A DNA stretch of 64,000 bases. Source: an uncultured Bacteroides sp. GTDB lineage: Bacteria > Bacteroidota > Bacteroidia > Bacteroidales > Bacteroidaceae. Both the position numbers and the translations under genes were made by a program. The notes under the pieces are model-generated. The model was not told the DNA's origin, made no database searches, and saw only the letters and a program-made list of their open reading frames with translations. The stretch's first letter is position 1. Every line of letters starts with the position of its first letter. Location of the stretch: positions 2,852,001-2,916,000 of the forward strand of contig NZ_OY782186.1 in NCBI RefSeq assembly GCF_963677685.1. Direction: 5' to 3'. Of the stretch, positions 1 through 8,313 are shown piece by piece.

Positions 1-407
1 ACATGCCCGCCTTTACGCTCAAGCATACCAGGAACAACCAATCGCGTAACAGTTAACAAACCCTTGATATTTGTATCAATAACAATATCCCACTCGTCAA
101 GATTTCCCTCCTGCTCTTTATCAAGACCAATAACAAGTCCTGCGTTATTTATCAAAACATCAATAGCCTTCCATTCATCAGGCAATAAAGTTATTGCTTC
201 AGTCATTACTGCACGATTACGCACATCAAACGGAAGTAGATAAACATGTATAGGATAACTAGATTCAAGCTCTTCTTTAAACGATTCTAAGACATCTATC
301 TTTCTGGCGTTAAGTATCAAATTATAGCCCTGAGAAGCAAATTTGCGAGCGCATCCAGCACCAATACCGCTACTTGCTCCGGTAATAAATACAATTTTCC
401 CTTTCAT
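1..407 (-). CDS. SDR-family NAD(P)-dependent oxidoreductase, partial (N-terminal part)
   Basis: The reading frame opens at an ATG at 405-407 and runs off the left edge, leaving about 135 N-terminal residues. The start encodes MKGKIVFITGASSGIG, the classical SDR nucleotide-binding motif TGxxxGIG at residues 9-16. An NNAG motif follows about 80 residues later and then a DTNIKG-type stretch, as in YdfG-like short-chain dehydrogenases that act on 3-hydroxy acids or serine. The YxxxK active site would lie outside the window, so the substrate cannot be judged. A TACTTTTG box upstream suggests its own promoter, divergent from the helicase gene. Confidence 0.85.
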   Translation of the reverse strand, partial: MKGKIVFITGASSGIGAGCARKFASQGYNLILNARKIDVLESFKEELESSYPIHVYLLPFDVRNRAVMTEAITLLPDEWKAIDVLINNAGLVIGLDKEQEGNLDEWDIVIDTNIKGLLTVTRLVVPGMLERKGGH

Positions 408-432
408 TTTTTATCTGGTCATAAGTAAAAGA

Positions 433-440
433 CAAAAGTA
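433..440 (-). promoter_or_regulatory. Bacteroidetes -7 box for the SDR gene
   Basis: TACTTTTG on the minus strand matches TAnnTTTG and lies about 25 nt before the SDR start codon. Confidence 0.5.
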
Positions 441-526
441 CCGTTTAGCATTTGTCAATGGTTAATCTTCTTAGTTAAATATGTTTAAACAAAAGAGAAG
501 AATCATATATCCAACCGATGTTAGCG

Positions 527-534
527 TATCTTTG
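527..534 (+). promoter_or_regulatory. Bacteroidetes -7 box for the helicase gene
   Basis: TATCTTTG matches the TAnnTTTG consensus and leaves a leader of about 45 nt before the RNA helicase start. Confidence 0.55.
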
Positions 535-583
535 TTGAGAATAAAAAATATAACAGAGCTTCATCGCTCATCAATTATCATAC

Positions 584-1873
584 ATGACATTTGAACAATT
601 AGATCTTATAGAGCCCATCTTGAAGGCTTTACAACAAGAGGGTTATACCTCCCCTACCCCTATACAAGAACAATCCATACCAATCTTACTTAAAGGAAAT
701 GACCTTTTAGGATGTGCACAAACCGGAACAGGTAAAACTGCAGCTTTCTCAATTCCTATACTACAAAAACTGTATAAAACAGATAATAGAAAAGGGATCA
801 AGGCATTAATAGTCACTCCAACAAGAGAGTTAGCAATTCAAATAGGAGAAAGCTTTGAGTCATATGGAAAATATACAGGGTTGCGTCATACCGTCATTTT
901 TGGCGGAGTAGGTCAAAAGCAACAGACAGATGCTTTAAAAATTGGTGTACAGATACTTATTGCTACTCCTGGAAGATTAATAGACCTTGCAAATCAAGGA
1001 TTTATTTCATTAAAAGCACTGGATTTCTTTGTATTAGATGAAGCCGATCGCATGCTTGACATGGGCTTTATCCATGATATCAAACGTATTCTAAAACTAT
1101 TGCCAACAAAACGACAGACCCTCTTTTTCTCTGCAACAATGCCGCCTGAAATAGAAAAGCTAGCAAATTCCATGCTTACTCACCCACAAAAGGTGGAAGT
1201 CACCCCTGCTTCTTCAACTGTTGACATCATTTCCCAATCAATTTATCTTGTTGAAAAGAAAGAAAAAACGGATTTACTCATACACCTTTTAGAGGACAAA
1301 TCAATAGAATCAGCACTAGTATTTACTAGAACCAAACATGGGGCAGATAAACTATCACGCGTACTCAAAAAAGCAGGCATTCCGGCCGAAGCAATCCATG
1401 GAAACAAATCACAGAATGCTCGCCAACGAGCTTTAACCGATTTCAAAAGCCACAATTTACGTATTCTTATCGCAACGGATATTGCCGCACGTGGAATAGA
1501 TGTAGATATGCTTTCGCATGTTTTCAATTTTGAACTTCCAAATATACCTGAAACATATGTTCACCGAATTGGAAGGACTGGACGCGCAGGACATGAAGGT
1601 ATTGCTATTTCCTTTTGTTCAGCAGAAGAACGCCCTTACCTCAAGGATATTCAAAAATTAATAAAGAAAGCAATACCTGTAATAGCAAATCATCCGTTTA
1701 TAAGCATGGAGGGAATCAATGCTCAAAAAGAAAAAGAAGAAGAGATAAAAATAAAAGCTAAAGAAAAAAAAATATACCAAGGAAGTCGCAGCAATGGAGA
1801 TTATTGGAGGCGAAAAAAACAAGCTCCTCAAAACTCTAAAAAAACAAATAGCCCAAATATTAAGAATAAATAA
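584..1873 (+). CDS. rhlE: DEAD-box ATP-dependent RNA helicase, RhlE type
   Basis: ATP-dependent RNA unwinding enzyme, probably acting on ribosome assembly or RNA turnover in the cytoplasm. All core motifs are visible in order: Q motif TSPTPIQ (residues 22-28), Walker A AQTGTGKT (45-52), PTRELA (79-84), TPGR (128-131), DEAD (152-155), SAT (183-185), then [11 protein letters not shown] and [10 protein letters not shown] in the second RecA domain. The tail after about residue 385 is Lys/Arg-rich and low complexity, as in RhlE proteins. At 429 aa it is a usual length for the family. It is transcribed alone from the box at 527-534. Family assignment is firm; the RhlE subclass is inferred from length and tail. 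Confidence 0.93.
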   Translation: MTFEQLDLIEPILKALQQEGYTSPTPIQEQSIPILLKGNDLLGCAQTGTGKTAAFSIPILQKLYKTDNRKGIKALIVTPTRELAIQIGESFESYGKYTGLRHTVIFGGVGQKQQTDALKIGVQILIATPGRLIDLANQGFISLKALDFFVLDEADRMLDMGFIHDIKRILKLLPTKRQTLFFSATMPPEIEKLANSMLTHPQKVEVTPASSTVDIISQSIYLVEKKEKTDLLIHLLEDKSIESALVFTRTKHGADKLSRVLKKAGIPAEAIHGNKSQNARQRALTDFKSHNLRILIATDIAARGIDVDMLSHVFNFELPNIPETYVHRIGRTGRAGHEGIAISFCSAEERPYLKDIQKLIKKAIPVIANHPFISMEGINAQKEKEEEIKIKAKEKKIYQGSRSNGDYWRRKKQAPQNSKKTNSPNIKNK

Positions 1874-1974
1874 AAACTATATAAAAAGGAAGTTGCTATT
1901 ATATTATAAATGAGAAGCTTTTATAGTGAACAATAAAATTGCACAATCTGTTAGATAATAATAAACATTTAAAT

Positions 1975-1981
1975 AAGGAGG
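1975..1981 (+). promoter_or_regulatory. Strong Shine-Dalgarno sequence
   Basis: AAGGAGG lies 6 nt before the ATG of the YtxH-like gene. Such a canonical site is unusual in this window, where most starts have only weak purine stretches, and it supports the chosen start. Confidence 0.6.
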
Positions 1982-1987
1982 TTCCAA

Positions 1988-2197
1988 ATGAAAGGATTAA
2001 GTGTATTTGCCGCATTCTTAGGAGGAGCAGCAGTAGGTGCTGCAATAGGTATTCTCTTTGCTCCAGAAAAGGGAGAAGACACACGCCAAAAAATTGCTGA
2101 AATTCTACGTAAAAAAGGGATTAAACTCAACAGAAGTGAGATGGAAAGCCTTGTTGACGAAATAGCTGCAGAGATTAAAGGCGAAGGAACAGAGTAA
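1988..2197 (+). CDS. YtxH domain-containing small membrane protein
   Basis: A 69-aa protein whose N-terminal half is a glycine-zipper membrane segment (about residues 5-27, with GGAAVGAAIGILFAP) followed by a charged amphipathic stretch. This is the YtxH family pattern, a group linked to general stress in other bacteria, of unknown molecular role. It has an unusually good ribosome binding site (AAGGAGG). The next two genes follow at 16 and 2 nt, so the three form one operon of small envelope proteins. Function in this organism is inferred only from the family. Confidence 0.8.
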   Translation: MKGLSVFAAFLGGAAVGAAIGILFAPEKGEDTRQKIAEILRKKGIKLNRSEMESLVDEIAAEIKGEGTE

Positions 2198-2213
2198 AAA
2201 AGATAGAGCTATC

Positions 2214-2576
2214 ATGTTTACAAACGATGAAAGTATAAAAAGCATTCAGCAGCTATTCGCTGAGTTCAAAAAATATTTAGAGCTTCAAAAGGAATATAGT
2301 AAGTTAGAGATAACAGAAAAACTTACCATACTTCTTTCAACACTAATCTTAATATTTATACTCATTACTCTAGGCATGGTGGCTTTATTTTATGCCTTAT
2401 TTACTCTTGCATATATCCTAGAACCTTTAGTAGGAAGTCTTCAAGCTAGTTTTGGTATCATTGCTGGAATAAATATAATGCTTATACTACTTGTTTTCAA
2501 TTTTAGAAAAAGACTTATAATTTCTCCTATGACTAAATTTTTGGCAAATCTTTTTCTTAACGATTCGGAAAAATAA
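2214..2576 (+). CDS. Phage-holin-family-like small inner-membrane protein
   Basis: A 120-aa protein with a short charged N-terminal helix (1-35), two long hydrophobic segments (about 37-70 and 78-98) and a basic C-terminus. This is the layout of the holin superfamily III / YqjE group, usually found beside YtxH-like and small coiled-coil proteins. That matches the neighbours here. Nothing suggests it belongs to a prophage. It is probably an envelope or stress protein rather than a lysis protein. Confidence 0.65.
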   Translation: MFTNDESIKSIQQLFAEFKKYLELQKEYSKLEITEKLTILLSTLILIFILITLGMVALFYALFTLAYILEPLVGSLQASFGIIAGINIMLILLVFNFRKRLIISPMTKFLANLFLNDSEK

Positions 2577-2578
2577 TT

Positions 2579-2836
2579 ATGAATAATGGAATATTATCAG
2601 AGAGCAAAATTATAACTCTAGAAGATATAGCATCCCGAAAAGCTGAAGTTCTAAAAGAGATACAGAATCAAAAAAGAATAATGACAGAAGCCACTCGGGA
2701 TATCTTTGCACCTTATTCTGGAGCAATGAAAAGTGGTAATGCTTTTATAAAAAGACTAAATACAGGAATGGCATTATTTGATGGAGTCATTTTGGGAATA
2801 AGAATGATGAAAAAGATCCGTAAAATGTTTAAATAA
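2579..2836 (+). CDS. Small hypothetical protein, third gene of the YtxH/holin-like operon
   Basis: An 85-aa basic protein starting 2 nt after the preceding stop codon, which implies translational coupling. The N-terminal half is charged and probably helical (residues 12-45). The C-terminal part has a weak hydrophobic stretch near 60-75 and ends with a Lys/Arg-rich tail. It occupies the place of the YqjK-type third partner in similar operons, but I do not recognise a named domain. Confidence 0.7.
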   Translation: MNNGILSESKIITLEDIASRKAEVLKEIQNQKRIMTEATRDIFAPYSGAMKSGNAFIKRLNTGMALFDGVILGIRMMKKIRKMFK

Positions 2837-2855
2837 TTTTTTTATAGAAAAATCA

Positions 2856-2898
2856 TAAAAGAGCCGCGTTTAAAATAATATTAAACGCGGCTCTTTTA
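2856..2898. terminator. Bidirectional terminator
   Basis: Perfect 18-bp inverted repeat (arms 2856-2873 and 2881-2898, 7-nt loop) with A-rich and T-rich outer ends, between the convergent small-protein operon and manA. Confidence 0.85.
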
Positions 2899-2927
2899 TA
2901 AATAAAAAATAAGATCAAACTTAGATA

Positions 2928-3899
2928 CTAAACGTAAGTCTCAAGTAATTTCACTTTTCCTCCTTCAGGAATAATGGAGACATTTTGTGTAGTAGCTGGA
3001 AATAAAACAGTTTCCCCTGATTGAAGAGTTATTTCATTCTTTTCATTATCTACAATTGTACAAGCCCCTTCTATACAAATAAAAATAACAAACGAATCCA
3101 ATTCTGAATAATCACATGAAATTTCTTCAGACATATCATAGATTGAAGTAGTAAAATAGGGACAAGCCACTAATTCCACAGGTTCATTAGAAATTGGATC
3201 ATACTTTGTTCTATAATCATCCAAGGCTTCAAAATCTATCGCTTCGCGAGCCAATTCCGTATGAAGTTCGCGGGGATTACCATTCGCATCTTTTCTTTCA
3301 AAATCATATATACGATACGTTACATTAGAAGTCTGTTGTATCTCTGCTATAAAAGAGCCTGCACCTATACTATGAACTCTTCCAGCTGGTAAAAAGAAGA
3401 CATCACCCGGATGTATCTCATACTCCTGTAAAACTTCAGTTATTGTATTGTTATAAACTCTATCCTTATATTCTTTGGGCGTAATACTCTCTGAAAACCC
3501 AGAACGCAACTTAGCCCCCTTATCAGTCTCTATCACATACCACATTTCTGTTTTCCCCCATGAATTATGGCGTTTTTGAGCCAATTCATCCGAAGGGTGT
3601 ACCTGAATAGAAAGATCTTGTTTGGCATCGATAAACTTGATTAACAATGGAAACTGATTTCCAAAACGAGCATAATTAGCTTCTCCAACCAATTCGTCAC
3701 GATACTTAGCTACCATTTCAACAAGTGAAAGACCTTTATCTACTCCGTTAGCAACAATAGATTCACTATTTTCAACTCCTGAAATTTCCCAGCTTTCTCC
3801 TATTCCTGTCGAATTATCTTTTAAATGCTTAAACGAAATAATTTTATCACCCCCCCAAAGCATCTGCTTCAAAATAGGTTCAAATTTTAATGGATACAT
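2928..3899 (-). CDS. manA: Mannose-6-phosphate isomerase, class I
   Basis: Interconverts mannose-6-phosphate and fructose-6-phosphate, feeding mannose into glycolysis or supplying GDP-mannose synthesis. The 323-aa cupin protein has the metal-binding QVHPSDE motif (about residues 100-106), a Glu in the following TEMWYVIE, and AGRVHSIGAG (about 171-180) carrying the second His. Its length fits the short Firmicutes/Bacteroidetes-type class I enzymes. It is monocistronic, with a TAGCTTTG box about 78 nt upstream, and convergent with the small-protein operon. Confidence 0.93.
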   Translation of the reverse strand: MYPLKFEPILKQMLWGGDKIISFKHLKDNSTGIGESWEISGVENSESIVANGVDKGLSLVEMVAKYRDELVGEANYARFGNQFPLLIKFIDAKQDLSIQVHPSDELAQKRHNSWGKTEMWYVIETDKGAKLRSGFSESITPKEYKDRVYNNTITEVLQEYEIHPGDVFFLPAGRVHSIGAGSFIAEIQQTSNVTYRIYDFERKDANGNPRELHTELAREAIDFEALDDYRTKYDPISNEPVELVACPYFTTSIYDMSEEISCDYSELDSFVIFICIEGACTIVDNEKNEITLQSGETVLFPATTQNVSIIPEGGKVKLLETYV

Positions 3900-3976
3900 T
3901 TTTTTCTTTTATAAACTTTAGATTAAACCACTTAATTTTAACAATATGAGAACAAACATACAAAAAATATCAAAAA

Positions 3977-3984
3977 CAAAGCTA
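3977..3984 (-). promoter_or_regulatory. Bacteroidetes -7 box for manA
   Basis: TAGCTTTG on the minus strand matches TAnnTTTG, about 78 nt before the manA start. Confidence 0.4.
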
Positions 3985-4088
3985 TATCACTGTTCTTTTT
4001 CAAAAAAAATAAGCGAGAAATACCTTCCCCCATATTGTCACTAAAAGAAACGAATAAGATAAACGCTAAACTTTCATAAATAGCTATC

Positions 4089-4096
4089 TATATTTG
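4089..4096 (+). promoter_or_regulatory. Bacteroidetes -7 box for the galM-MFS-galK operon
   Basis: TATATTTG matches TAnnTTTG and leaves a leader of about 63 nt before the first gene of the operon. Confidence 0.5.
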
Positions 4097-4162
4097 ACCA
4101 TAATAATTTTGAGGAACGAGAGAATTTAGCTTTATTTGCAAGAAAATTAAATAATACCGAAC

Positions 4163-5263
4163 ATGATAAACACATACTCCACAGAGGGAAATTTATCCGG
4201 ATTAGATTCGAAAAAATTTCAAAAAGAAATAGATGGTAAAAAGACTGAGTTATACATTTTAAAAAATAAGGCAGGAATGGAAGTAGCGGTAACCAATTTT
4301 GGTTGCGCAATTCTTTCCATCATGGTACCTGACAAAGATGGGAAATATGCTAATGTGATATTAGGACACGACAGCATTGATAACGTAATAAATAGTCCTG
4401 AACCATTTTTAAATACAACTATTGGTCGTTATGGCAACCGAATAGCCGATGGAAAATTTAAATTATATGATGAAGAATATTCATTAACAATAAACAATGG
4501 TCCGAATTCTTTGCATGGAGGACCTACAGGATTTCACCGAAGAGTATGGGATGCTGAACAACTAGATCAAAGTACAATAAAATTTTCATATATATCTGCT
4601 GATGGTGAAGAAGGTTTTCCCGGAAACTTAACTGTTTCAATGAGTTATCATCTAGAAGAAGAGAGTAATGCACTCGTTATTGAGTATAATGCTACGACTG
4701 ATAAGCCTACCATTATAAATCTGACAAATCATGCTTTTTTCAATTTGGCAGGAATAGCTAACCCAACCCCTACCGTTCATAATAATGTTCTGAGTATCAA
4801 TGCTGATCACTACATCCCAATTAATGAAGTATCAATACCTACGGGAGAAATTCTAAGTGTAGAAAATACTCCAATGGATTTTCGTACTCCTCATACCATT
4901 GGCGAAAGAATAGACGAATATGATCTACAATTAATTAACGGAAGCGGGTATGACCACTGCTTTGTTCTAAATAAATCCGAAGCAGGAGAACTGACTTTGG
5001 CTGCCACCTGTTTTGAGCCTGTAAGCAAACGTACTATGGAAGTATATACAACAGAAGCAGGCGTACAGTTATATACAGGAAATTGGCTTAACGGTTTTAC
5101 TGGAGCACATGGCGCCACTTTCCCCGCACGAAGCGCAGTTTGTTTTGAAGCACAATGTTTTCCTGACACTCCTAATCGTCCTTATTTCCCTGTATCGACT
5201 CTATTCCCTGGAGATCAATACGCTCAAATAACCATTTACAATTTCGGAATACAAGATAAATAA
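4163..5263 (+). CDS. galM: Aldose 1-epimerase (cytoplasmic)
   Basis: Mutarotase interconverting alpha and beta anomers of galactose or glucose, supplying alpha-galactose to the galactokinase encoded two genes downstream. It is 366 aa without a signal peptide. Family motifs are the catalytic His in LTNHAFFNLAG (about 190-200), the HGG motif in NSLHGGPTGF (about 115-124), and the catalytic Glu in FEAQCFPDTPNRP near the C-terminus. It begins the galM-transporter-galK operon (34 nt to the next gene). It is clearly paralogous to the lipoprotein mutarotase at 10659-11798, sharing the N-terminal FQKE and NKAGMEV segments. Confidence 0.92.
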   Translation: MINTYSTEGNLSGLDSKKFQKEIDGKKTELYILKNKAGMEVAVTNFGCAILSIMVPDKDGKYANVILGHDSIDNVINSPEPFLNTTIGRYGNRIADGKFKLYDEEYSLTINNGPNSLHGGPTGFHRRVWDAEQLDQSTIKFSYISADGEEGFPGNLTVSMSYHLEEESNALVIEYNATTDKPTIINLTNHAFFNLAGIANPTPTVHNNVLSINADHYIPINEVSIPTGEILSVENTPMDFRTPHTIGERIDEYDLQLINGSGYDHCFVLNKSEAGELTLAATCFEPVSKRTMEVYTTEAGVQLYTGNWLNGFTGAHGATFPARSAVCFEAQCFPDTPNRPYFPVSTLFPGDQYAQITIYNFGIQDK

Positions 5264-5297
5264 CTAACCAAAATTTCATAACTAACAATTAATAACC

Positions 5298-6554
5298 ATG
5301 ACTCAAGAAAAAAAGAACTATGCATTGCCTATCGCAATGATGTTCGCCCTCTTTTTTATGATTGCATTTGTTACAGGACTTCCAAGTCCAATGGGTGTGA
5401 TCGTAGCCAAACAATTTGGCGCTTCCAATTTTGAATCACAATTAGGTTTCTTTGCAAACTTTATAGCCTATGCCTTCATGGGAATTCCATCAGGTATTAT
5501 GCTCAAAAAAATTGGCTATAAAAAGACTGCACTAGTTGCCACCGTAGTTGGCTTTGTAGGTGTAGGCACACAATTTTTATCAGGACAGGTAGGTAGTTTC
5601 CCCGTATATCTTATAGGAGCATTTATCTGCGGTTTCTCTATGTGTATGCTTAACACCGTAGTTAATCCTATGTTAAACACGCTCGGAGGAGGAGGAAACA
5701 AAGGAAACCAACTCATTCAGTTCGGAGGTTCAATAAATTCTATTGGCGCCACAATTACTCCAATGCTAGTAGGTTATTTAATGGGAGCAGAAGCAGGCCG
5801 TACAATAGGGAAAGCCAATCCTGCTCTTTTTCTTGCTATGGGTATCTTCGCCTTAGCATTTTTTGTCCTATTCTTTGTGAACATTCCAGAACCTCATATG
5901 AAAAAAAATACAATAATAGAGGAAAAGGACAAACACAGTCCTCTTTCTTTCAAACATTTCATATTAGGTACTATCGCTATTTTTGTCTATGTTGGAGTTG
6001 AAATAGGTATTCCAAGTACAGCCAATTTGTATATGACAAAAGGCTTAGGAATGGATGCCGGCATAGCAGGGACCATCGTAGGTATATATTGGTTACTTAT
6101 GCTTGTTGGCCGTTTGATAGGTGCAGCGGTAGGAGCCAAATTTTCAAGTAAAGCCATGATGACTTGCGTAACGACTGTTGGAGGAATCTTCATTTTATTA
6201 GCTATATTCTTACCAACTAGTATTGCAGTAAACATTACTAATCTTATTGGTGTTGAAGCAAATATTCCAATTAATATCGTATTTTTAGTATTATGTGGGC
6301 TTTGCACCTCTATTATGTGGGGTGGAATATTTAACCTTGCAGTAGAAGGCCTAGGCAAATACACAGCTTCCGCATCAGGCATCTTCATGGTTATGGTCTG
6401 TGGCGGTGGTATTGTACCTTTATTACAAGGTTATGTAGCAGATCACGCAGGATACCTAGCTAGCTATTGGGTAATGTTTGCGTGTGTAGCCTACATGTTC
6501 TATTACGCTATCAGAGGATGTAAAAATGTAAACACCGATATTCCGGTAGAATAA
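5298..6554 (+). CDS. MFS hexose (glucose/galactose) transporter, FucP/GluP family
   Basis: A 418-aa inner-membrane protein with about 12 hydrophobic segments, a central cytoplasmic loop near residues 205-220 and MFS family signatures. These include the RTIGKANP/LFLAMG region and the WGGIFNLAVEGLGKYTASASG stretch typical of FucP/GluP-type sugar:H+ symporters. Its place between a mutarotase and a galactokinase argues for galactose or glucose as substrate. The exact sugar and the coupling ion cannot be read from sequence alone. Confidence 0.88.
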   Translation: MTQEKKNYALPIAMMFALFFMIAFVTGLPSPMGVIVAKQFGASNFESQLGFFANFIAYAFMGIPSGIMLKKIGYKKTALVATVVGFVGVGTQFLSGQVGSFPVYLIGAFICGFSMCMLNTVVNPMLNTLGGGGNKGNQLIQFGGSINSIGATITPMLVGYLMGAEAGRTIGKANPALFLAMGIFALAFFVLFFVNIPEPHMKKNTIIEEKDKHSPLSFKHFILGTIAIFVYVGVEIGIPSTANLYMTKGLGMDAGIAGTIVGIYWLLMLVGRLIGAAVGAKFSSKAMMTCVTTVGGIFILLAIFLPTSIAVNITNLIGVEANIPINIVFLVLCGLCTSIMWGGIFNLAVEGLGKYTASASGIFMVMVCGGGIVPLLQGYVADHAGYLASYWVMFACVAYMFYYAIRGCKNVNTDIPVE

Positions 6555-6582
6555 AATAAATAACCACTAATTTTTTATTATA

Positions 6583-7734
6583 ATGGATATAGAATACGTA
6601 AGAAGTCGCTTTCAGAAACACTTTGATGGAACAACAGGATATGTATATGCATCGCCAGGACGCATAAACCTTATTGGAGAACATACCGATTATAACGGTG
6701 GATTTGTTTTTCCGGGAGCTATTGACAAAGGAATGATAGCCGAGATTAAGCCCAATGGCACTCAAAAAGTACTAGCCTATTCTATCGACCTTAAAGATTA
6801 TGTAGAATTTGGTCTTAATGAAGAAGATGCTCCACATGCTAGTTGGGCTCGATATATTTTTGGCGTCTGCCGTGAATTAATTAAACGCGGAGTTAAAGTA
6901 GAAGGTTTTAATACAGCTTTTGCAGGGGATGTTCCGTTAGGAGCTGGTATGTCTTCATCAGCTGCATTAGAGAGTACTTATGCTTTCGCATTGAACGAAT
7001 TATTCAATGGAAATATTGATAAATTCGAATTAGCTAAAGTTGGACAAGCAACTGAACACAACTATTGTGGAGTTAATTGTGGTATAATGGACCAATTCGC
7101 ATCTGTATTTGGGAAAGCCGGAAGCCTCATTCGTTTAGATTGCCGCTCATTGGAATATCAATATTTCCCATTCAAACCGGAAGGATATCGTTTGGTATTG
7201 CTCGATTCTGTGGTAAAACATGAACTTGCTTCTTCGGCATATAACAAACGCCGTCAATCTTGCGAGACAGCGGTAGCTGCCATCAAAAAGAATCATCCTA
7301 CGGTAGAATTCTTAAGAGATGCCACTATGGATATGCTCAAAGCAGTTAAGAATGATATCACTGCAGAAGATTACATGCGCGCTGAATATGTCATAGAAGA
7401 GATACAACGAGTTTTAGACGTATGTGATGCACTTGAAGCTGGTGATTATGAAACTGTTGGGCAAAAAATGTATGAAACCCATCACGGAATGAGTAAGTTA
7501 TACGAAGTTAGTTGTGAAGAACTAGATTTCCTAAACGATTGTGCAAAAGAGCATGGCGTAACAGGCTCACGCGTAATGGGTGGAGGATTCGGAGGTTGCA
7601 CCATCAACTTGGTGAAGGACGAACTCTATGATAACTTCATTGCAAAAACAACAGAAGCTTTCACTGCAAAGTTCGGCAGAGCACCTAAAGTCTATGACGT
7701 AGTCATAAGCGATGGAGCAAGAAAACTGTTGTAA
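6583..7734 (+). CDS. galK: Galactokinase
   Basis: Phosphorylates alpha-D-galactose to galactose-1-phosphate with ATP, the first committed Leloir step. The 383-aa GHMP kinase shows the galactokinase signature GRINLIGEHTDYNGG (about 26-40), the phosphate-binding loop PLGAGMSSSAALE (about 121-133), CGIMDQFASV, and the C-terminal GSRVMGGGFGGC. It is the last gene of the galM-transporter-galK operon, closed by a strong terminator 25 nt downstream. No galT or galE is present nearby, so the rest of the pathway must be elsewhere. Confidence 0.96.
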   Translation: MDIEYVRSRFQKHFDGTTGYVYASPGRINLIGEHTDYNGGFVFPGAIDKGMIAEIKPNGTQKVLAYSIDLKDYVEFGLNEEDAPHASWARYIFGVCRELIKRGVKVEGFNTAFAGDVPLGAGMSSSAALESTYAFALNELFNGNIDKFELAKVGQATEHNYCGVNCGIMDQFASVFGKAGSLIRLDCRSLEYQYFPFKPEGYRLVLLDSVVKHELASSAYNKRRQSCETAVAAIKKNHPTVEFLRDATMDMLKAVKNDITAEDYMRAEYVIEEIQRVLDVCDALEAGDYETVGQKMYETHHGMSKLYEVSCEELDFLNDCAKEHGVTGSRVMGGGFGGCTINLVKDELYDNFIAKTTEAFTAKFGRAPKVYDVVISDGARKLL

Positions 7735-7759
7735 CAATATTCTTCTCTAGAAGAAATCA

Positions 7760-7792
7760 AAAGGCTGTCTTAAGATCATTAAGACAGCCTTT
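7760..7792 (+). terminator. Rho-independent terminator after galK
   Basis: Arms of 13 bp (7760-7772 and 7780-7792) with an A-rich 5' side and TTT 3' side. Confidence 0.85.
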
Positions 7793-7830
7793 TATCATAT
7801 ATTACCAGCCATAAATCCTTTATTTTTTTG

Positions 7831-7953
7831 TATATTTGAACAATCAAAGACTTCACATTTGATAATGCGTTTCTCCGAGAACCGATAAAAAAGATCTCGC
7901 TCTTCAAACGCAAACCGGCAGGTTTCCATATGGAGACCCGCCGGTTTGCGTTT
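7831..7953 (+). ncRNA. Candidate structured small RNA in the galK/GH51 gap
   Basis: The gap from 7793 to 8184 has no credible gene but holds a perfect -7 box TATATTTG (7831-7838). About 65 nt after it comes a perfect 14-bp inverted repeat (7906-7919 and 7940-7953) whose 20-nt loop is itself nearly self-complementary, and a weaker CGAGA/TCTCG hairpin lies just before it. A transcript of about 110 nt is implied. There is no T-tract after the big stem, so it may instead be a DNA or RNA-protection element. A six-codon ORF (7865-7888) follows the promoter. Confidence 0.35.
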
Positions 7954-8184
7954 GGAAACTATAGAGTCCCCGCATGGAAAACTAAACCTTTAAAGTAAGA
8001 TAAGTAATTAATAGTCCCTTCTCTTTAGACTAATATAAGGGAGTTAGACACTTAAGAAACCCATTCACAAACACAGTCTCTCCATTAGCCAAACTTTGAT
8101 GACGTAGAAGAGTTTCGATATAATAATAATCAACATAGATAATGGAAGCATCAATTCCCTAACCAAACATGTAGTGCTAAAATA

Positions 8185-8250
8185 AAAACAGTATAAAGAA
8201 AGAGGAGTAAATCATTTAAGACTCACTCCCCTTTGTTTATACTGTTTTTT
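8185..8250 (-). terminator. Terminator of the GH51 gene
   Basis: Imperfect inverted repeat of about 24 bp arms whose minus-strand 3' side ends in a T-run, located downstream of the leftward arabinofuranosidase gene. Confidence 0.7.
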
Positions 8251-8313
8251 TACATTAAATGTTTAAAACTCCTTCTGTAGTCATCTGGATATGCTTCATC
8301 ATTCCATTACCAC

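Noticed and set aside
2214..2576. Holin-like gene as a sign of a prophage
   Set aside because: No other phage genes are present; the YtxH/holin-like/small protein trio is a known housekeeping arrangement.
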